Of a stretch of 64,000 nucleotides of DNA, positions 1 to 12,400 are shown one piece after another. Positions within the stretch are counted from its first letter, which is position 1; every line of letters begins with the position of its first letter. Source of the stretch: Henckelia pumila. Lineage: Eukaryota > Streptophyta > Magnoliopsida > Lamiales > Gesneriaceae. The position numbers and the translations under genes are program-made. Below the pieces are notes generated by a model, which had not been told where the DNA came from, did no database searches, and worked only from the letters and a program-made list of their open reading frames with translations. The stretch is from contig NC_133122.1 of the NCBI RefSeq assembly GCF_033568475.1, positions 165,690,130 to 165,754,129 on the forward strand, given 5' to 3'.

Positions 1-265
1 CCAATCAGATTTAACTCTCGAGTTCCCAAAAGTATTAGGATCCTGAAATCCAAAAAGATGAGAATAATATGCCCAAACAGAAGAAGCCATAGATTTAGAA
101 AAGAACAAGTGCTCAAAAGATTCTTGGCTTCTACAGCAACGATAGATCAATGCAAGCGCCATACCCCTCGACTGAAGGGTATCATCCACCGGAAGTCTAC
201 GGTAAAACCATCTCCAACTGAATATAGAAATCGCAGAGGCATCGAACGATCTTAGGGACCAAGAA
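1..265 (-). pseudogene. LINE reverse-transcriptase C-terminal (zf-RVT) relic
   Basis: Read on the minus strand, this stretch gives a Cys-Cys-(about 8)-His-Leu-Phe-Phe pattern (RCCRSQESFEHLFF) followed by a downstream Val-Trp. This is the layout of the zinc-binding domain at the C-terminus of plant non-LTR (LINE) reverse transcriptases. The segment just before it (LPVDD) is in another frame, so at least one frameshift is present near position 175. Only this short tail is in the window, and the rest of the element would lie to the left. Assignment rests on motif recognition only; a zf-RVT fragment captured from a host-like pseudogene cannot be excluded. Confidence 0.5.
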
Positions 266-358
266 TATAAGACCCATTTCTAGTTGATCCAAGTAAAATA
301 TTTAATACCCCTCAGGGGGGAGAAATATTCGGTCTTCGATTTCTTAGGGACCAAGAAT
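251..358. repeat. 16-bp direct repeat flanking a 76-bp segment
   Basis: The 16-mer CTTAGGGACCAAGAAT occurs at 251-266 and again at 343-358. It could be a target-site duplication of a small insertion or a partial tandem duplication at the junction between the LINE relic and the LTR that follows. The 76 bp between the copies show no recognisable ends. Confidence 0.6.
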
Positions 359-964
359 CCTTTAAGGTGTTTTAAGTATTTTTAAGAGTTCCTATGCAAA
401 AAATTTCAAGTCATAATTTCAAGAAACGACTCACGTGGATCGATTGAGCTATGTAATATATTTATATGCTATATTTCCTCATGAAAGCAATGTTACTATG
501 AAAGACATGAAATCTTATGAAAAGTTAGACGTGTGTTTGAGTTTACACCATTATTTTTAGCATGCATGATTCATGAACACGAAAGTTTAAAGATCATGAT
601 TTGATGAGGCTATGATAAGTATGACGAATTTTACGATGATGATGATGTTTGATGATGTATGAAAAATATTTTGATATTGTATGTATTCTTGTGGTGGCAA
701 TATGGGATTGGTGACTTGGGATGAGCTTCGAAGAGGGAATTTCCAATTGATATACTCACGAGATGGAAATTCAGGACTGACGCCCTAGGATGATGTAGTG
801 ACCCGCACCGTGATCACCTACTAATCAGAAACTTAGGCATGCAATTAAATAATAAGTAATCATAATCAAAGTAAATGCGAAAACTTAAATAACTTAATAC
901 CAGAAAGGTAAAACCTAGTCGGTAACCCTGCAATCATGCCTTGATCACCACCTAATCTCCAAAT

Positions 965-2457
965 TGTAGAGACCCTGCATGGAATCACCTACTAACTGGC
1001 AACTAATAGCATGCATTAAACTTAATACAACAAAATACTTAACAGAGTAAAACGTGCGGAAACATAATCCATAAATTACATATCAGCTTAGTAAAATATA
1101 TCCAGGCTTAATACTGTAGTGATACAACCATATCGAAAAACTTAAAAGTAAACATTATACAGCTATATCGAATCCTGCTGTATAATAAACTCCTCAAGGC
1201 TCCTGCTCCCTACTCCTGCCTTGAACTACCAGCTCCGTCCATCCTGCGACCTACCCCATGGAATAGGGTGTCCAAGATAACAACTAAGACGTGAGCGCTA
1301 ACGCCCAGTACATAAACATGAGTAAACATATGTATATAATGCATGCAACATAATGACTAGTAAAAGGTCATCTGAAAAGTCATGCTCAGTACCCGCGCCA
1401 CATGAGTGCTGCCACCGCACGGATCAACCTCTGGGTGCAACCACACTCGTCTAGTACACCAAAGTAGTCAGACATACATGTCCCCGCCGTCGCGGTACTC
1501 TCAGTGACAGACTATTGAGTATAGAGCTGAGCGGCTCTATAATCAGGAATAACAAGGTATAGGGTCAACGTGTATATCCACATGACATATGAATATGGAA
1601 AACGTTAAATCATATATCATGCCATATAATAATGTCAAATAAATGCAACATATAAACATGTATACTCGCTGGCAATCTCAGTCAATGTGTACGTACCTCT
1701 AGGCTAGTTCAAGTATAGTAGATCCTAGGTTCCAAGCCTATATTCAAAAGTTCACCGTATCACTACATAAGTTCTATAAGCCTTAACTAAGCTAATAATT
1801 ACTCCCAAAACTTAAATAGATTCCCGAACCATACCTTCGTCCGTAGATATCCCTTTGGAGTCGCTGGTCCCAGATGACTATAACCACACCTTGGTTATTC
1901 CAGAACCTCGATTATAACCGATAGGGCCCTCAAGTGTATAAATCACACTATATAACTGGAGAAGGAAACTCAAAAATTTGTAATTCAAATTAAAATCGAA
2001 CGAGTCCTATTTATAGGAAAATTTCTGGTTGAGTTCGGGCCCTCCGAACTGGGGTTCGGATCATCTGATCCAACTCACTGCCTGCATGCGAGACACGTTG
2101 AGTTCGGACCATCCGATCACCACTTCGGGTCATCCGAAGTGTCCTAAATTCGACACTTGTCAAAAACCATGGCTGAGTAATCCTGCCTACTTGGCAAAGG
2201 TGAAGTTCGGGCCGTCCGATCCTACTTCAGATCGTTCGAACTTGCCTTAACTCCGAAGTCAACAAGCTCACCTTCGGAGCCCCCGATGTGCTGAGTTCGG
2301 GCCGTCCGAAGTCCTCTTCAGACCGTCCAAACTGGCTCAGAAAATGAAAATCCAATTCTTGATTTTGAAGTCCGATTAAGCCCCGGAATTGGTTAATTAC
2401 CAACCCTAAATCATGTTTAACATATTATTATCTTAAAATGGAATTTGGGTTACTACA
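965..2457 (-). repeat. Element B 3' LTR
   Basis: This 1493-bp LTR has TGTAGT...ACTACA-type short inverted ends. It is very similar to 6712-8203, with scattered substitutions. It contains a TATA box on the minus strand (2008-2015) and a CpG-dense dyad array upstream of it (2031-2335). Confidence 0.9.
2031..2335. promoter_or_regulatory. CpG-dense dyad array in U3 of B (3' LTR copy)
   Basis: Several spaced copies of a near-palindrome of the form TTCGGRCCNTCCGAA lie directly upstream, in element sense, of the TATA box. Some CG positions have changed to CA or TG compared with the other LTR. The role as promoter elements is inferred from place and repetition only. Confidence 0.5.
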
Positions 2458-2471
2458 TTCTCCCCACCTTT
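2458..2471 (-). other. Element B polypurine tract
   Basis: AAAGGTGGGGAGAA on the minus strand directly abuts the 3' LTR. This is the expected primer for plus-strand DNA synthesis. Confidence 0.75.
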
Positions 2472-2577
2472 AGATATTTCGTCCGCGAAATAAAATCTAA
2501 AGACAAATCAAGATAACAATATGAAACATCAAACCATGTTTTATTACAACAACTGTAATTACATCTTTACATGGTAA

Positions 2578-3110
2578 TCAAAAGTACAAAGCAAACAACT
2601 CAGGATATTCAGCCCGCATATAGCTCTCGGTTTCCCAAGTTGCTTCTTCAATGCCTCGGCGCTGCCACTGTACCATCACAAGTGGTATAGTCTTGTTCCG
2701 AAGAATTTTTTCCTTCCTGTCTAGGATACGGAGTGGTCGTTCAACAAAAGACAGATTTGGTTCTAGCTGAATATCAGTATGCTGGATAATATGAGATTCA
2801 TCAGCTATGTACTGTCGAAGTAACGACACATGAAAAACATTATTTATACTGGAAAGAGATGGCGGTAACGCCAAATGATATGCAACATCTCCAATCTTCT
2901 CCAGTATCTGGAAAGGCCCAATGAAATGAGGTGATAAATTGTCTTTCACACCGAACCACATCACCTTCCTAAAAGGTGACACTCGTAGGAACACATATTC
3001 ACCAGGCTCAAACTGAAGTGGCCTGCGGTGAATATTAGCGTAACTGGCTTGTCGATCTTGAGAAGCTTTGATCCTCCGCTTGATCAAATCTACCTTGTCT
3101 ACAATATGCT
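2578..3110 (-). pseudogene. Element B integrase C-terminus and chromodomain
   Basis: After the deletion junction the frame reads KRRIKASQDRQASYA, then the GPY/F-type stretch FIGPFQILEKIG and NVFHVSLLRQY. It ends in a chromodomain-like module (VMVQWQRRGIEEATWE) and a stop at 2578-2580. Such chromodomains direct chromoviruses to heterochromatin. Aromatic and acidic positions typical of the TWE motif are present. Confidence 0.75.
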
Positions 3111-3448
3111 GATTTCGTCAAACGGTCAGCAACGACCCAGATAGCATCACACTGACGTGAAGTCATAGGCAAGTGGGTGACAAAATCCATAGTCACATGC
3201 TCCCACTTCCATTTGGGAATCTCAAGATTCTGCAGTAATCCACCTGGTCGTTGTTGTTCAGTCTTGACCTGTTGACAAACCAAACATCTTGAAACAAACT
3301 GATATACACTCCGCTTCATCCCTTTCCACCAGAATCTGGTTCGCAAGTCCTTATACATTTTCATGCTTCCAGGATGAACAGACAATCGACTCCTGTGAGC
3401 TTGAGATATAATATCATTCCTGAGCTCCGTAACATCAGGTACAACCAC
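3110..3448 (-). pseudogene. Element B integrase N-terminal half, core deleted
   Basis: The HHCC zinc finger is recognisable (RSRLSVHPGSMKMY ... CLVCQQVK), followed by the first strand with the first catalytic Asp (MDFVTHLP) and DRLTKSA. The usual sequence then stops abruptly, and the frame runs into shifted downstream sequence near 3110. The second Asp, the Glu and the DNA-binding part of the core are gone. The loss must be several hundred bases when compared with element G. Confidence 0.75.
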
Positions 3449-3460
3449 TCGATTTGATAA

Positions 3461-4651
3461 TCACAATAAACCATCTGCCTGAAAATGGAATCCAGATGTA
3501 TTACCCCCATTGGCTAGACGTGCCAAACGCTGAGTCTTAACATCAGATATCTGAGCATCTCTGATCCGAGAATACAATGCTGACTCAGATAATATAGTAT
3601 ACAAACGAATTCCATTTCTTCCTTTCTTGTGCTTGAGTGTAAAACTCAATGAACAACAATCTTGAACCAAATGAGATATTTCACTAGTCTGAAGTGCAGA
3701 AAGTCTCACCTGCCGACTCAAGGCATCAACAGTAAGATTAGCAGAACCTGGATGATATTTGATTTCACAATCATAATCCTTCAAAAGATCCATCCAGCGT
3801 CTCTGTCGCATATTCAACTCCACCTGAGTGAATAAATAATTCAAACTCTTGTGATCCGTGAATATCTCTAATTTCTCGCCATAAAGATAATGCCTCCAAA
3901 TCTTGAGTGCAAATACAATGGCGGCTAACTCGAGATCATGTACTGGATAATTATTCTCATGCGTCTTCAACTGTCGAGAAGCATAGGCAATAACATGTCC
4001 ATGTTGTATAAGAACACATCCTAACCCCTGACCAGAGGCATCAGTATAGACAACATAACCTCCTGATCCAGAAGGTAGAGCTAACACAGGTGCAGTAGTA
4101 AGACGTCTACGCAGCTCGTGAAATGACTCCTCACAATCCGAGGACCATATGAAGGCAACATCTTTCCGTTTAAGCTGTGTAAAAGGCCTGGCCAACTGTG
4201 CAAAATTCTTGATGAACCAACGGTAATAACCCGCTAGACCCAAGAAACTTCGAATCTCAGCAACCGTCGTCGGACGAGACCAGTTCAGCACTGCCTCTAT
4301 CTTACTTGGATCAACATATATTCCTTCACTAGAAATCACATGACCGAGAAACACTACCTGATCAAGCCAGAATTCACACTTGCTCAATTTCGCATAAAGC
4401 TGCTTATCTCGTAACGTCTGCAAAACAATTCTCAGATGTTGTGCATGCTCATTCTTGTCATGAGAATAGACAAGAATATCATCAATGAAGACAATGACAA
4501 ATCTATCCAGATATTCTCGAAATATCTGATTCATCAGATTCATAAAGACTGCCGGTGCATTCGTCAAACCTAATGGCATCACCAGAAATTCATAATGGTC
4601 GTATCTGGTCCTAAAAGCAGTCGTAGAAATATCTGAGTCTCGTACCCGCAT
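3461..4651 (-). pseudogene. Element B reverse transcriptase and RNase H
   Basis: The RT part holds [12 protein letters not shown] and the catalytic FIDDILVYS (YXDD-type box), then the connection [15 protein letters not shown]. RNase H follows with [15 protein letters not shown] and VDALSR, so its acidic residues are present. The start of the RT fingers lies before 4651 in the same frame but is cut off by stops. The final codon before 3461 is TGA within the integrase N-terminal part. Apart from the stops the enzyme core looks complete. Confidence 0.85.
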
Positions 4652-4861
4652 CTGGTGGTATCCAGATCTCAGATCTATCTTCGATTAAACAGAAGTACCC
4701 TGTAATTGATCGAACAGATCTTCAATCCGCGGCAAAGGATACTTATTCTTGATGTTGACACGATTCAACTGTCTGTAGTCAATACATAATCGCATCGATC
4801 CATCCTTCTTCTTGACAAATAAAATAGGCGCTCCCCACGAAGAAACACTCAGACGAATATA

Positions 4862-5542
4862 TCACTTATCAAGCAGATCCTGCAACTGCTGTTTTAATTC
4901 CCTCATCTCTGACGGTGCTAGATGATAAGGTGCTCGGGATATAGGCATCGTTCCTGGTACTAGATCAATACCAAATTCAACCTCTCGAACCGGAGGAAAA
5001 TCAGGAATCTCATCAGGGAATACGTCAGGAAACTCGCTGACAATCGGTAGCTGATCAATACTCGAACTACTCGTGGACATATCAACTGCATAAATGAGGT
5101 AGCCCTCCCCACCTGACTCCAAGACATGACATGCCTTCAGAGCCGATACAAGTGGCATTGGAGGTCGCGCACCCTCACTATAAAAGTACCAGATATCACC
5201 CTCATCCGGATGAAACTGTACCAAAAGTTGATAACAATCCACAGTAGCGTGATACAAAGTCAGCATATCTATTCCCAAAATACAATCAAAATCTTCCATC
5301 GCTAATATCATCAAATTAGCCGATAACACATTACCCTCAAACTCTAGAAGGCAACCCATCACTAGACGCTTAGTTACTACCTCCTGCTCCAGCGGAGTAG
5401 ATACAACTAAAGCCATATCTAATGATACATAAGGTAATCTATGTCTCTTAACAAAGCGACTAGAAATAAAGGAATGCGATGCTCCAGTATCAATTAAAAC
5501 AAGTGCAGGAATACCACGTAACAAAAAGGTACCTGCCAACAT
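4862..5542 (-). pseudogene. Element B aspartic protease and start of RT
   Basis: This is the same frame as gag. The retropepsin active site LIDTGASHSF is intact, and the flap and ILGIDML region follow. The tail (VREVEFGIDLVPGT) is the standard linker into gypsy reverse transcriptase. TGA at 4862-4864 interrupts the frame where a Gly codon is usual, just before the first RT motif. A further TAA lies near 4685, between this part and the long RT frame. Confidence 0.8.
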
Positions 5543-5587
5543 GCGATCGCTTCCCTCAGTAGCCTGCTCCTGAGACAGAGCAAATAC

Positions 5588-6601
5588 CTACCCTTGAGTC
5601 TGTGTATGGTAACCAGAAGAACTATGTGGTGCTGTCTGCTGACGTGGAAAAGTAGAAGCCTGAGATCCAACCTGTGATCCCGATCCACCAGCAGAACCCA
5701 TGCGCTGAGGACAATCTCTCCGCAGATATCCCTGCTCACCACAAATATAACAAGCACCAGTAGCTTTCCGACATGAAGCTGCAGGATGCTTCCCACCACA
5801 GTGACTGCAAAATTCCTCCTTCTTCTTCTTCTTCCCAAAGCGGAATGTACCTCGTGAGCCACGAGAACCAGACGAAGTAGTAGGAGTAGAAGAAGACATA
5901 TGTCCAGATTGCACAACATATTGAGCCCTAGGCCCAAGAGATCCACTAGGCTGTCCTGGCATCATCAACAGTGCCCGCCTATTGCTGTTCTTCACTTGAC
6001 GGCAACGGTTCACCAAAGTCTCATAAGATGTCGGATTATCACATACGACAACTTGTGAGTAGATATCTTGATTCAGGCCTTGCAGAAAGATATCATACTT
6101 GGACGCATCACTGTCATTGATATGAGGACTAAAAGGTAGCAGATCAAGAAATAGTTGCTGATATTGATCAATAGTCATTGATACTTGCCTCAGAGTCAGC
6201 AACTCCATAGATCGTGCCTGTCGAACTGCTGGAGGAAAATACAGTTTCTGAAACTGCTGACAGAAATCCCCCCAAGTCACCTGTCCTCTCTCAGTACGTG
6301 CTTGAGTAGCTTTGGCATCCCACCATAAGCGTGCTCGATCCTCTAGAAAGAATTCTAGAACTTCTAGTTTCTGCTCCTCAGTGCAATCGAAAGCTCGAAA
6401 AGCACTCTCGAGTTTAGACATCCAGCCTCTTGCTTGTTCATGATTTTCGCCTCCCACCAAGGGTTTCGGTCCTACTTGCATGAACTTATTGATAGAGTAA
6501 TGACGTCTACCTTCATGAGGACGATATCGATCATCATGATAGCGATGATGATGATGATGACCACCTCCCTGGCCAACACTACCGTGACTTTCGTCAGCCA
6601 T
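5588..6601 (-). pseudogene. Element B gag (capsid plus zinc knuckles)
   Basis: The gag frame starts at ATG 6599-6601 (MADESHG). A His-rich N-terminus precedes a retrotransposon-gag domain with the hallmark ARLWWDA and TWGDFCQQF stretches. A Ser/Gly linker leads into two zinc knuckles: CSHCGGKHPAASC and CYICGEQGYLRRDC. The product would package element RNA in cytoplasmic particles. The frame is ended by TAG at 5588-5590, and the same frame continues afterwards into protease, so gag and pol were one polyprotein. An upstream in-frame ATG at 6670 exists, but the conserved start is the later one. Confidence 0.8.
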
Positions 6602-6696
6602 ATCCTGAAAAGAATTGCACATTAAAATCCCAAATGCACAAGAATTACTCAAGACTAAACTAAATCCCAAGTACTAATTCCCAAAATCTAAGCATT

Positions 6697-6707
6697 CTCT
6701 GATACTA
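6697..6707 (-). other. Element B primer-binding site (tRNA-iMet type)
   Basis: The minus strand reads TAGTATCAGAG, four bases inside the 5' LTR. One base differs from the initiator-Met pattern TGGTATCAGAG. Confidence 0.7.
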
Positions 6708-6711
6708 AAAA

Positions 6712-8203
6712 TGTAGTGACCCTGCATGGAATCACCTACTAACTGGTAACTAATAACATGCATTAAACTTAATACAGCAAAATACTTAATAGAGTAAAAC
6801 GTGCGGAAACATAATCCATAAATTACATATCAGCTTAGTAAAATATATCCAGGATTAATGCTGTAGTGATACAACCATATCGAAAAACTTAAAAGTAAAC
6901 ATTATACAGCTATATCGAATCCTGTTGTATAATAAATTCCTCAAGGCTCCTGCTTCTTAGTCCTGCCTTGAACTACCAGCTCCGTCCATCCTGCGACCTA
7001 CCCCGTTGAATAGGATGTCCAAGATAACAACTAGGACGTGAGCGCTAACGCCCAGTACATAAACATGAGTAAACATATGTATATAATGCATGCAAAATGA
7101 TGACTAGTAAAAGGTTATCTGAAAAGTCATGCTCAGTACCGGCGCCACGTGAGTGCTGCCACCGCACGGATCAACCTTTGGGTGCAACCACACTCTTTTA
7201 GTACACCAGATTAGTCAGACATACATGTCCCCGCCGTCGCGGTACTCTCAGTGACAGACTATCGAGTATAGAGCTGAGCGGCTCTATAATCAGGTATAAC
7301 AAGGTATAGGCTCAACGTGTATATGCACATGATATATGAATATGGAAAACGATAAATCATATATCATGCCATATAATAATGTCAAATAAATGCAACATAT
7401 AAACATGTATACTCGCTGGCAATCTCAGTCAATGTGTACATACCTCTAGGCTAGTTCAAGTATAGTAGATCCTAGGTTCCAAGCCTATATTCAAAAGTTC
7501 ACCGTATCACTACATAAGTTCTATAAGCCTTAACTAAGCTAATAATTACCCCCAAAACTTAAATAGATTCCCGGACCATACCTTTGTCCGTAGATAGCCC
7601 TTTGGAGTTGCTGGTCCCAGATGACTATAACCACACCTTGGTTATTCCAGAACCTCGATTATAACCGATAGGGCCCTCAAGTGTATAACTCAAACTATAT
7701 AACTGGAGAAGGAAACTCGGAAATTTGTAATTCAAATTGAAATCGAACGAGTCCTATTTATAAGAAAATTTTTGGTTGAGTTCGGGCCCTCAGAACTGGG
7801 TTCGGATCGTCCGATCCAACTCACTGCCTGCATGCGAGACACGTCGAGTTCGGACCATCCGATCACCACTTCGGGTCATCCAAAGTGTCCTAAATTCGAC
7901 ACTTGTCAAAAACCATGGCTGAGTAATCCTGCCTACTTGGCACAGGTGAAGTTCGGGCCGTCCGATCCTACTTCGGATCGTCCGAACTTGCCTTAACTCT
8001 GAAGTCAACAAGCTCACCTTCGGAGCCCCCGGTGTGCTGAGTTCGGGCCGTCCGAAGTCCTCTTCGGACCGTCCGAACTGGCTCAGAAAATGAAAATCCA
8101 ATTCTTGATTTTGAAGTCCGATTAAGCCCCGAAATTGGTTAATTACCAACCCTAAATCATGTTTAACATATTATTATCTTAAAATGGAATCTGGGTTACT
8201 ACA
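6712..8203 (-). repeat. Element B 5' LTR
   Basis: This 1492-bp LTR carries the element promoter: TATAAATA on the minus strand at 7755-7762, preceded upstream (7778-8090) by about eight TTCGGACCGTCCGAA-like dyads. Open frames reported in this stretch on either strand come from the dyad array and are not genes. Confidence 0.9.
7778..8090. promoter_or_regulatory. CpG-dense dyad array in U3 of B (5' LTR copy)
   Basis: About eight copies of the 13-bp dyad TCGGA-N3-TCCGA or close variants, separated by 15-60 bp, end 16 bp from the TATA box at 7755-7762. This is the better preserved of the two copies. Confidence 0.5.
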
Positions 8204-9043
8204 CAAATTCTCAGGAGAACTACCTGCAACTGCCCCATCGAATGGGGTGTCCAGACAACAGAAAATAACTGGACGTGAGCATAAACGCTCAGTACGAGAG
8301 TATGCGTATACAGTATTATATGTGCATGTATGAAAGTGTACGGGTACCATGACTCAAGGTCAAAAATATCTGGACAAGAACAGACTAGGGCCCTGGGTAT
8401 ATAGCACGTTGTGATGTCGCTTCAGGAGATGACCTACGTACCCAACTGATGGTGACCTGACACAAGTGTATGTGTCCAACCAATATTGGTGACCTGACAC
8501 AAGCCATGTGTCCAACCATCCACTGACAAGATAGGGTAAACACCCTGCTATAGGATATCACAAGGGTACAAGCTCAAGATGATTATACATGAAGCAAAAT
8601 AATAACATGTCATAATATATGCAGATAAAATCATGTCATATAACAATGCAACAAATAATACATGCATACTCAATCAGGGTTTCTCGAATAGTACTTTCGT
8701 ACCTTAGATACTAAGCAAACAACATCAGCTCTATGTCCAAGCCTATATTCAAAAGATTACTATATCACTAAACAATATCTAAAAGAATTAACTTAGCTAA
8801 TAGATACTCCCAATCTATTTATATGGTCTTGAGTATACCTCTGTTCGTCGTTAGCCCTTTGTTGTCGAATGCCCCAGAACTTGGGCACAACACCGCTACG
8901 ACTTCTGGACGCTTCTCCAAGACCTGCCCCTCGACTACTATGGCTATAAAGCCCCTAAACTACTCAAGAGAAGATATTGGAAGGTTAGAAATGAGCAAGA
9001 AATTTTTGATATCGGACCCTATATTTATAGAGCACAATCGGAA

Positions 9044-9325
9044 GCTCCAAACTCCAGATTGGAAGCTCCGATCTGCGCATGCATGCCACGTTTCGGATGG
9101 CTACGATCGGAAGCTCCGATCTGCACTTCGGAAGCTACGAACCTAAATTTACATGTTCAACCCACAAAGACACCTGGTTCTAGTTGAGTTCGGAAGAACC
9201 GAACTGGATCAGAAGCTCCAAAATGGTTCGGAAGCTCCGATCTGATCGCTCCTTCCGAACTATTTTTGGGTGCTTTCAAACTGGTTTGGGACCCCCGGGA
9301 CTCTCCCTACCATTTTCGGATGTTT
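9044..9325. promoter_or_regulatory. CpG-dense dyad array in U3 of A (left LTR)
   Basis: Repeated TCGGAAGCTCCGAT-type dyads (spacer AGC rather than CCG) lie upstream of the TATA box at 9022-9029 on the element strand. It has the same layout as in B but a different spacer sequence. Confidence 0.5.
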
Positions 9326-9457
9326 CGAATCTGATTTTCCACTTATTTTCACCAAATAATGACTCCTTAAACATGTTTTGACACTTTTAAAATTATATGT
9401 CTTTTGCTAACATCTTTAAAATCACTTAATCTTGCAAAATGAAACTGGACTACTACA

Positions 9458-12400
9458 TTCTCCCTCACTTAAGAGATTTCATCCTCGGAATCAGGTCTTA
9501 AGTAAAATAATAAATTTTAATTAAGAATTCACAGATTCTTATTATCTCAAAACATTTTACAAGATACTTTACTGAATTCAAGGATCAAATCATCTCAGGA
9601 TGCTCTGAACTCATCTAACTTTCTAGTTCCCAAGTGGCTTTCTCAGTGTCTTAACACTGCCACTAAATCACAAACAAAAGGAATAATCTTATTCCACAAT
9701 ACTTTTCTCAAAATACAGGTATTACGCTCTGACTGGTCATCAGTCTCCGAATGATAGGCTGTAATCACATTGAAATAGTCCCCAAGACATGTTGGAAACT
9801 CCCCCAGAATCTGAAAACAAATCTGGGATATCTATCACCGACAATGCTTACCGGAATCCATGAAAACACACAATCTCCTGAATGTACAAATGAACCATTC
9901 AGTAAAACTAAAATCTAGGTTATATGGAAAGAAATGCGCTAACTTGGTGAGTCAATACATCACAACCCTGATAGCACCATAATTCCTCGAGAATGGCGGA
10001 AAATGGATCATAAAGTCCATCGTGATAACTCCCATTTCCACTCAGAAATCAGTAAACTATGATACAAACCTCCAGGTTTTCGATGTTCTGTCTTAATCTG
10101 TTGACACACCCAATACTCAGAATCATATTGATACTAAATGCGCTTCATACCTTTCCACCATAACTGAGTAAACAAATCCTTGTACATCTTTCAGTAGTAA
10201 CTTTATCCTTGAACACACTTACCTTATTAGTTCTAAAGTACCCCGACTAATATTGTCATTAGATAATACCATTAGCACAAAGTTCTTGTAATCCTTCTAA
10301 TTACTTAACTGAAAGAGTAACTACTGACTGCAAATCTGAGTTATGACATTTCTGCGAAAATCGTAATTAGTCTTAAGCTAACTCTGGATACGCATAATTA
10401 CTCTCATTATCCTCTGTCAGTATCAAATGAAAAGATAAGATTCATCTATTTTGTATCTCTTATCTGATCTGACACTGATCCTGACCTTCTAGTGTTAAGA
10501 CATGATTGATAACCGTCAATCACAAATTCGAATTACCAAATTCCCATCCCTTAGGAATTCTTTCTTGAAATATCAGATTGAAATATTCTTATCACTGTAG
10601 ACTAGATCCTTATACATCGAAAGGATACTACTATTCATAGCAAAGAATAACTTATACTATGTCCATTCTATTGTACATGCGACAATATATTTGTCCAAAA
10701 TTCTAGATTGTCTGAACCCTCCAGGTTCTCATCTTGAAAATACCTATGCTTATTCTGTTGAATCAAAAGTCGATTAGTACAATCCCTAGTACTAATATTC
10801 TGAGTCGAATAGTGACATATATCTCGTAACTTGAGATAATGCTCAAAACAATAATACCGATTATCCTGTCACGGATAATAATAATTTCTTACTGAATTCT
10901 GACTTGCGCTACTAGATGAACAAAATTGTTTCATCCCAAACCTTGCGAAGTCCTCAGATCAATATAATCTAGCTAACTCTTGATTCGATTCTATCAAATC
11001 AAATACATCAATAGCCTAACGCATCCAAAAAACACCCCAGAAAATCAGTAACAACAATCCCGCTAGACCTGGTAACAATAGATCTCAGCTGCTGTCCTTT
11101 TTTCACGTCTAAACACTTGATGTCATCATGTTAGTACCCTATTGAACTACAAACATTAGCTACATCCATTTCCGATAATGAAACTCTAGAAACGCTATAG
11201 AAAACATCCCAAAATACTAACACCTGTTCAGTTCAGTCTTTAAAAATTTAGTTAACAGTTTTTAATTACCAAGTAATGTACAATTCAAATCGCCCTTTCT
11301 ACAAAAGAAGCATTCACCTCCCCCGTTACTAGGTTACAACATCTGTATCAGTCACATAAAATTTCAAAAATATGTCTTAACTGGTTCCCAACGATCAAGA
11401 ATGTTATTATATAACAATCTTTCTTAAACAGAAGAAACCCAAAAGCTGAACTAGCACATTTTTGAAATTTCTCAAACACTGAGAAATTCTGAATATATCT
11501 TATAGACCATGTTCTTAAGCATACGAGCTTACAGAACTATCTCCAGTAATTTCTAGTCTATAATATCGCAAATCAATACTGATTAGATTTTAACAATCTC
11601 ACTTGATCCACTGTAGCTCACACTTAGCCCAAAAGGATCAATTAGTTAAGTCTTTCACCAATTCTCGATTCACCAGAACCTTACACTGTTGTTCAGTAAC
11701 TATGATCTTTGTGATTCTGTTCAAAAAAAACTATCTGAACCAAAAACACTTCAAATAACAAAATTCCCACGAGTTTCACTAATCTTATCTCTGACGATGT
11801 CAGACAATAACCATGAGTAGTTACTGGCACAAATCCTATACTAATCTGGATCTATTATTTAAATTGTCCCCTATCCAATTACTAATTCTGGACCAAGTTC
11901 CAATCAACTGACCATATACTATCCTAAACAATCTCTGTTACCAGGAAATCTCATTTCATATTTTTGATAAAGTTAGACGACCATCCAATGATCATTGATA
12001 CATAATAAATCCATCTTATCAATCTATCTGCTGAGAATGTTAACTAGACAAGGAATATCCCTTCCAAGACTATCCTGATAGAAGAAAATCTTGCTCTGTA
12101 TCTTTATAATAGAATCCGCATGTCGAGTATCCATACCCCTAATGTGATTATTGCAAACAACCAGACTAAGGTATCCTTCCCTGAAAACCCTCTCTCTGAA
12201 GCACAAAAGACTCCCAGAATAATACAGGCATAGGGTCGCGTCTCCTTTCCGTCCAGTCATATATTCACACAGTCCACATCACTTGGTATAATTCAACAAT
12301 GTGCCCTTGATGAAAACATAATATCCCTGGAAAAATCAACGACTTACTAGAATATTCTAGGGAATACATCTAGAACTATTCAACTAGAAACATGAATAAT

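Larger units (their letters stand above)
965..8203 (-). mobile_element. Element B: Ty3/gypsy chromovirus (Tekay/Del-like), integrase-deleted
   Basis: The 7.24-kb element has a perfect 5-bp TSD, CAAAT (960-964 and 8204-8208), and lies in the left LTR of A. LTRs begin TGTAGTAACCC and end CACTACA on the element strand. Gene order on the minus strand is gag, protease, RT, RNase H, integrase remnant, chromodomain, which is the chromovirus order. Most of the integrase core is missing, and several in-frame stops occur, so it cannot move by itself. The lineage call rests on the chromodomain and on gag and RT style. Confidence 0.9.
794..9457 (-). repeat. Element A left LTR (its 3' LTR), split by element B
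   Basis: The LTR is in two parts, 794-964 and 8204-9457, together about 1.42 kb after removing B and one TSD copy. It aligns base for base with the right LTR for long stretches, for example TGACCTGACACAAG and CAAGATAGGGTAAACACC. A TATTTATA box (TATAAATA on the element strand) lies at 9022-9029. A polypurine tract (GTGAGGGAGAA on the minus strand) abuts the LTR at 9458-9475. Confidence 0.85.

Noticed and set aside
7772..8149. Frames on both strands in the B LTR
   Set aside because: Produced by the TCGGA-N3-TCCGA array; the equivalent frame in the other LTR is no better conserved than non-coding parts.
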